NCBI GenBank assembly: GCA_934216185.1
Contig: CAKQBM010000086.1
Location: 1 to 7,862, forward strand
Direction of reading: 5' to 3'
DNA: 7,862 nucleotides
From: an uncultured Streptococcus sp.
GTDB taxonomy: Bacteria > Bacillota > Bacilli > Lactobacillales > Streptococcaceae
The translations under genes and the position numbers were made by a program. The notes beneath the pieces were generated by a model. It worked only from the letters and a program-made list of their open reading frames with translations. It was not told the DNA's origin and did no database searches. This document shows positions 5,658 through 7,862 of the stretch, piece by piece. Each line of letters starts with the position of its first letter. Position 1 is the stretch's first letter.

Positions 5658-7823
5658 ATGAAGAAAAAATTTCTAGCATTTTTGCTAATTTTATTCCCAA
5701 TTTTCTCATTAGGTATTGCCAAAGCTGAAACGATTAAGATTGTTTCTGATACCGCCTATGCACCTTTTGAGTTTAAAGATTCAGATCAAACTTATAAAGG
5801 AATTGATGTTGACATTATTAACAAAGTCGCTGAGATTAAAGGGTGGAACATTCAGATGTCTTATCCCGGATTTGACGCAGCGGTCAATGCTGTTCAAGCT
5901 GGTCAAGCTGACGCTATCATGGCAGGGATGACAAAGACTAAAGAACGTGAAAAAGTCTTCACCATGTCTGATACTTACTATGATACAAAAGTTGTCATTG
6001 CAACTACAAAGGCACACAAGATTAGCAAGTACGACCAATTGTCTGGTAAAACTGTTGGTGTTAAAAACGGAACAGCCGCTCAACGTTTCCTAGAAACGAT
6101 TAAAGATAAATACGGTTTTACTATTAAAACATTTGACACTGGTGATTTGATGAACAACAGCTTGAGTGCTGGTGCCATCGATGCTATGATGGATGACAAA
6201 CCTGTTATTGAGTATGCCATCAACCAAGGTCAAGACCTCCATATTGAAATGGATGGGGAAGCTGTAGGTAGCTTTGCTTTCGGTGTTAAAAAAGGTAGCA
6301 AATACGAGCACCTAGTTACTGAATTTAACCAAGCCTTGGCTGAAATGAAAAAAGATGGTAGTCTTGATAAAATCATCAAGAAATGGACTGCTTCATCATC
6401 TTCAGCAGTGCCAACTACAACTACTCTTGCAGGCTTAAAAGCTATTCCTGTTAAAGCTAAATACATCATTGCCAGCGATTCTTCTTTTGCACCTTTTGTT
6501 TTCCAAAACTCAAGCAACCAATTTACTGGTATTGATATGGAATTGATTAAGGCCATCGCTAAAGACCAAGGTTTCGAAATTGAAATCATCAACCCTGGTT
6601 TCGATGCTGCGATCAGTGCTGTTCAAGCTGGTCAAGCTGATGGTATCATTGCTGGTATGTCTGTCACAGATGCTCGTAAAGCAACTTTTGACTTCTCAGA
6701 ATCATATTATACTGCTAATACTATCCTTGGTGTCAAAGAATCAAGTACCATTGCTTCTTATGAAGATTTGAAAGGAAAGACAGTCGGTGTTAAAAACGGA
6801 ACTGCTTCTCAAACCTTCCTAACAGAAAATCAAAGCAAATACGGTTATCAAATTAAAACCTTCGCTGATGGTTCAGCAATGTATGACAGTTTAAACACTG
6901 GTGCCATTGATGCTGTTATGGATGATGAACCTGTTCTCAAATATTCTATCAGCCAAGGTCAAAAATTGAAAACACCAATCGCTGGAACTCCAATCGGAGA
7001 AACAGCCTTTGCCGTTAAAAAAGGCACAAATCCAGAATTGATTGAAATGTTCAATAACGGACTTGCAAATCTTAAAGCAAACGGTGAATTCCAAAAGATT
7101 CTTGACAAATACCTAGCTAGCGAATCTTCAACTGCTTCAACAAGCACGGTTGACGAAACAACTATCTGGGGCTTGCTCCAAAACAACTACAAACAACTCC
7201 TTAGTGGTCTTGGAATCACTCTTGCTCTAGCTCTTATCTCATTTGCTATTGCCATTGTCATTGGGATTATCTTCGGTATGTTTAGCGTTAGCCCATACAA
7301 ATCTCTTCGTGTCATCTCTGAGATTTTCGTTGACGTTATCCGTGGTATTCCATTGATGATTCTTGCAGCCTTCATCTTCTGGGGAATTCCAAACTTCATC
7401 GAGTCTATCACAGGCCAACAAAGCCCAATTAACGACTTTGTAGCTGGTACTATTGCCCTATCGCTCAATGCAGCTGCTTATATCGCTGAAATCGTTCGTG
7501 GTGGTATTCAGGCCGTTCCAGTTGGTCAAATGGAAGCCAGCCGCAGCTTGGGTATCTCTTATGGAAAAACTATGCGTAAGATTATCTTGCCACAAGCAAC
7601 TAAATTGATGTTGCCAAACTTTGTTAACCAATTCGTTATCGCTCTTAAAGATACAACTATCGTATCTGCTATCGGTTTGGTTGAACTCTTCCAAACTGGT
7701 AAGATTATCATTGCCCGTAACTACCAAAGTTTCAAGATGTATGCAATCCTTGCTATCTTCTATCTTGTAATTATCACACTTTTGACTAAACTAGCGAAAC
7801 GCTTAGAAAAGAGGATTCGTTAA
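5658..7823 (+). CDS. glnP: GlnP, glutamine/glutamate ABC transporter: two fused substrate-binding domains plus permease
   Basis: 721 residues; imports glutamine and probably glutamate/asparagine together with the ATPase GlnQ. Order: signal peptide 1-23 (KKK, hydrophobic core, AKA before E24); substrate-binding domain 1 about 24-245; Ser/Thr-rich linker 246-265; binding domain 2 about 267-488; a second Ser/Thr-rich linker 489-501; then the permease domain 505-721. The binding domains share PGFDAA-x2-AVQAGQAD at 70-84 and 313-327, KTVGVKNGTA at 131-140 and 374-383, and GAIDA-x-MDD at 172-180 and 415-423. R97 and R340 are at the position expected to hold the amino-acid carboxylate. Permease spans lie near 514-541, 551-576, 594-612, 654-676 and 691-709, with the ATPase-contacting EAA loop at 623-647 (MEASRSLG...ILPQA). 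The layout is that of the lactococcal/pneumococcal GlnP, which works as a homodimer carrying four binding domains at the outer face. A GlnR site precedes it. Symbol from architecture, memory and operator; substrate preference is inferred. Confidence 0.93.
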   Translation: MKKKFLAFLLILFPIFSLGIAKAETIKIVSDTAYAPFEFKDSDQTYKGIDVDIINKVAEIKGWNIQMSYPGFDAAVNAVQAGQADAIMAGMTKTKEREKVFTMSDTYYDTKVVIATTKAHKISKYDQLSGKTVGVKNGTAAQRFLETIKDKYGFTIKTFDTGDLMNNSLSAGAIDAMMDDKPVIEYAINQGQDLHIEMDGEAVGSFAFGVKKGSKYEHLVTEFNQALAEMKKDGSLDKIIKKWTASSSSAVPTTTTLAGLKAIPVKAKYIIASDSSFAPFVFQNSSNQFTGIDMELIKAIAKDQGFEIEIINPGFDAAISAVQAGQADGIIAGMSVTDARKATFDFSESYYTANTILGVKESSTIASYEDLKGKTVGVKNGTASQTFLTENQSKYGYQIKTFADGSAMYDSLNTGAIDAVMDDEPVLKYSISQGQKLKTPIAGTPIGETAFAVKKGTNPELIEMFNNGLANLKANGEFQKILDKYLASESSTASTSTVDETTIWGLLQNNYKQLLSGLGITLALALISFAIAIVIGIIFGMFSVSPYKSLRVISEIFVDVIRGIPLMILAAFIFWGIPNFIESITGQQSPINDFVAGTIALSLNAAAYIAEIVRGGIQAVPVGQMEASRSLGISYGKTMRKIILPQATKLMLPNFVNQFVIALKDTTIVSAIGLVELFQTGKIIIARNYQSFKMYAILAIFYLVIITLLTKLAKRLEKRIR
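5727..7121 (+). repeat. In-frame tandem duplication of the substrate-binding domain within glnP
   Basis: The two binding domains (about 5727-6392 and 6456-7121) are diverged direct repeats with a constant offset of 729 bases (243 codons) in their core. Short identical DNA stretches survive: 24 bases at 5888-5911 and 6617-6640 and 17 bases at 6057-6073 and 6786-6802. The linkers flanking domain 2 are Ser/Thr-rich and differ from each other. Confidence 0.85.
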
Positions 7824-7862
7824 TGGCAAAATTAAAAATTGATGTAAATGATTTACACAAAA
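7823..7862 (+). CDS. glnQ: GlnQ, ATPase of the glutamine ABC transporter, 5' end only
   Basis: The ATG at 7823-7825 overlaps the glnP TAA by one base (TAATG), and an AGAGGA ribosome site at 7809-7814 lies eight bases upstream within glnP, so translation is coupled. Only 13 residues (MAKLKIDVNDLHK) are in the window. They resemble the first beta-strand of polar amino-acid ABC ATPases, but no Walker motif is visible yet. The assignment rests on this start, the one-base overlap and the lack of an ATPase domain in GlnP. In pneumococcus zwf follows glnQ; that is outside this window. Confidence 0.8.
   Translation, partial: MAKLKIDVNDLHK

Noticed and set aside
5521..5709. 62-codon minus-strand frame spanning the divergent promoters and the start of glnP
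   Set aside because: It overlaps two good promoters, the GlnR site and the glnP signal peptide, and has low-complexity Lys/Phe content. It is a by-product of AT-rich DNA.
5781..7727. Open frames on both strands overlapping glnP
   Set aside because: Shadows of glnP, whose domains cover the whole region in one frame; they show no plausible ribosome sites or domains.

Overview
The window looks like chromosome from a mitis-group Streptococcus, most likely S. pneumoniae or a very close relative. The UvrB, GlnP and MutX proteins read like the pneumococcal ones from memory. Promoters are of the extended -10 type common in pneumococcus, GC is low, and the order mutX / uvrB / CPBP protein / glnP-glnQ matches the pneumococcal map as I recall it. 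No database search was possible.

Minus strand, read right to left (5485 to 1): a CPBP-family membrane protein (5485-4532) has its own strong promoter and a probable weak terminator. Next is uvrB (4455-2467) behind an extended -10 promoter. Only 16 bases after uvrB comes a very AT-rich 606-codon gene whose C-terminal half looks like DUF2971 (2450-630). A short decayed open frame without a start follows (about 629-422), then mutX, an 8-oxo-dGTP-type Nudix hydrolase that runs off the left edge. UvrB and MutX are both genome-maintenance proteins. The DUF2971 gene appears to be an accessory insertion between them, with no visible promoter of its own, probably relying on transcription from uvrB.

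Plus strand (5658 to 7862): glnP encodes a 721-residue glutamine/glutamate-type ABC transporter subunit that fuses a signal peptide, two tandem substrate-binding domains and the permease domain. It overlaps by one base the start of glnQ, the ATPase, which is cut by the right edge. The 172-base divergent region between the CPBP gene and glnP holds two good promoters and, between them, an exact match to the GlnR operator consensus (TGTTA-N7-TAACA). This fits nitrogen/glutamine control of glnPQ and raises the possibility that the CPBP gene is affected too.

The least ordinary part is 422-2450: a DUF2971 protein with a long unrecognised helical N-terminal region, placed between two conserved repair genes beside a gene remnant. 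It is a candidate accessory (possibly defence) gene, but its function cannot be decided from sequence alone.
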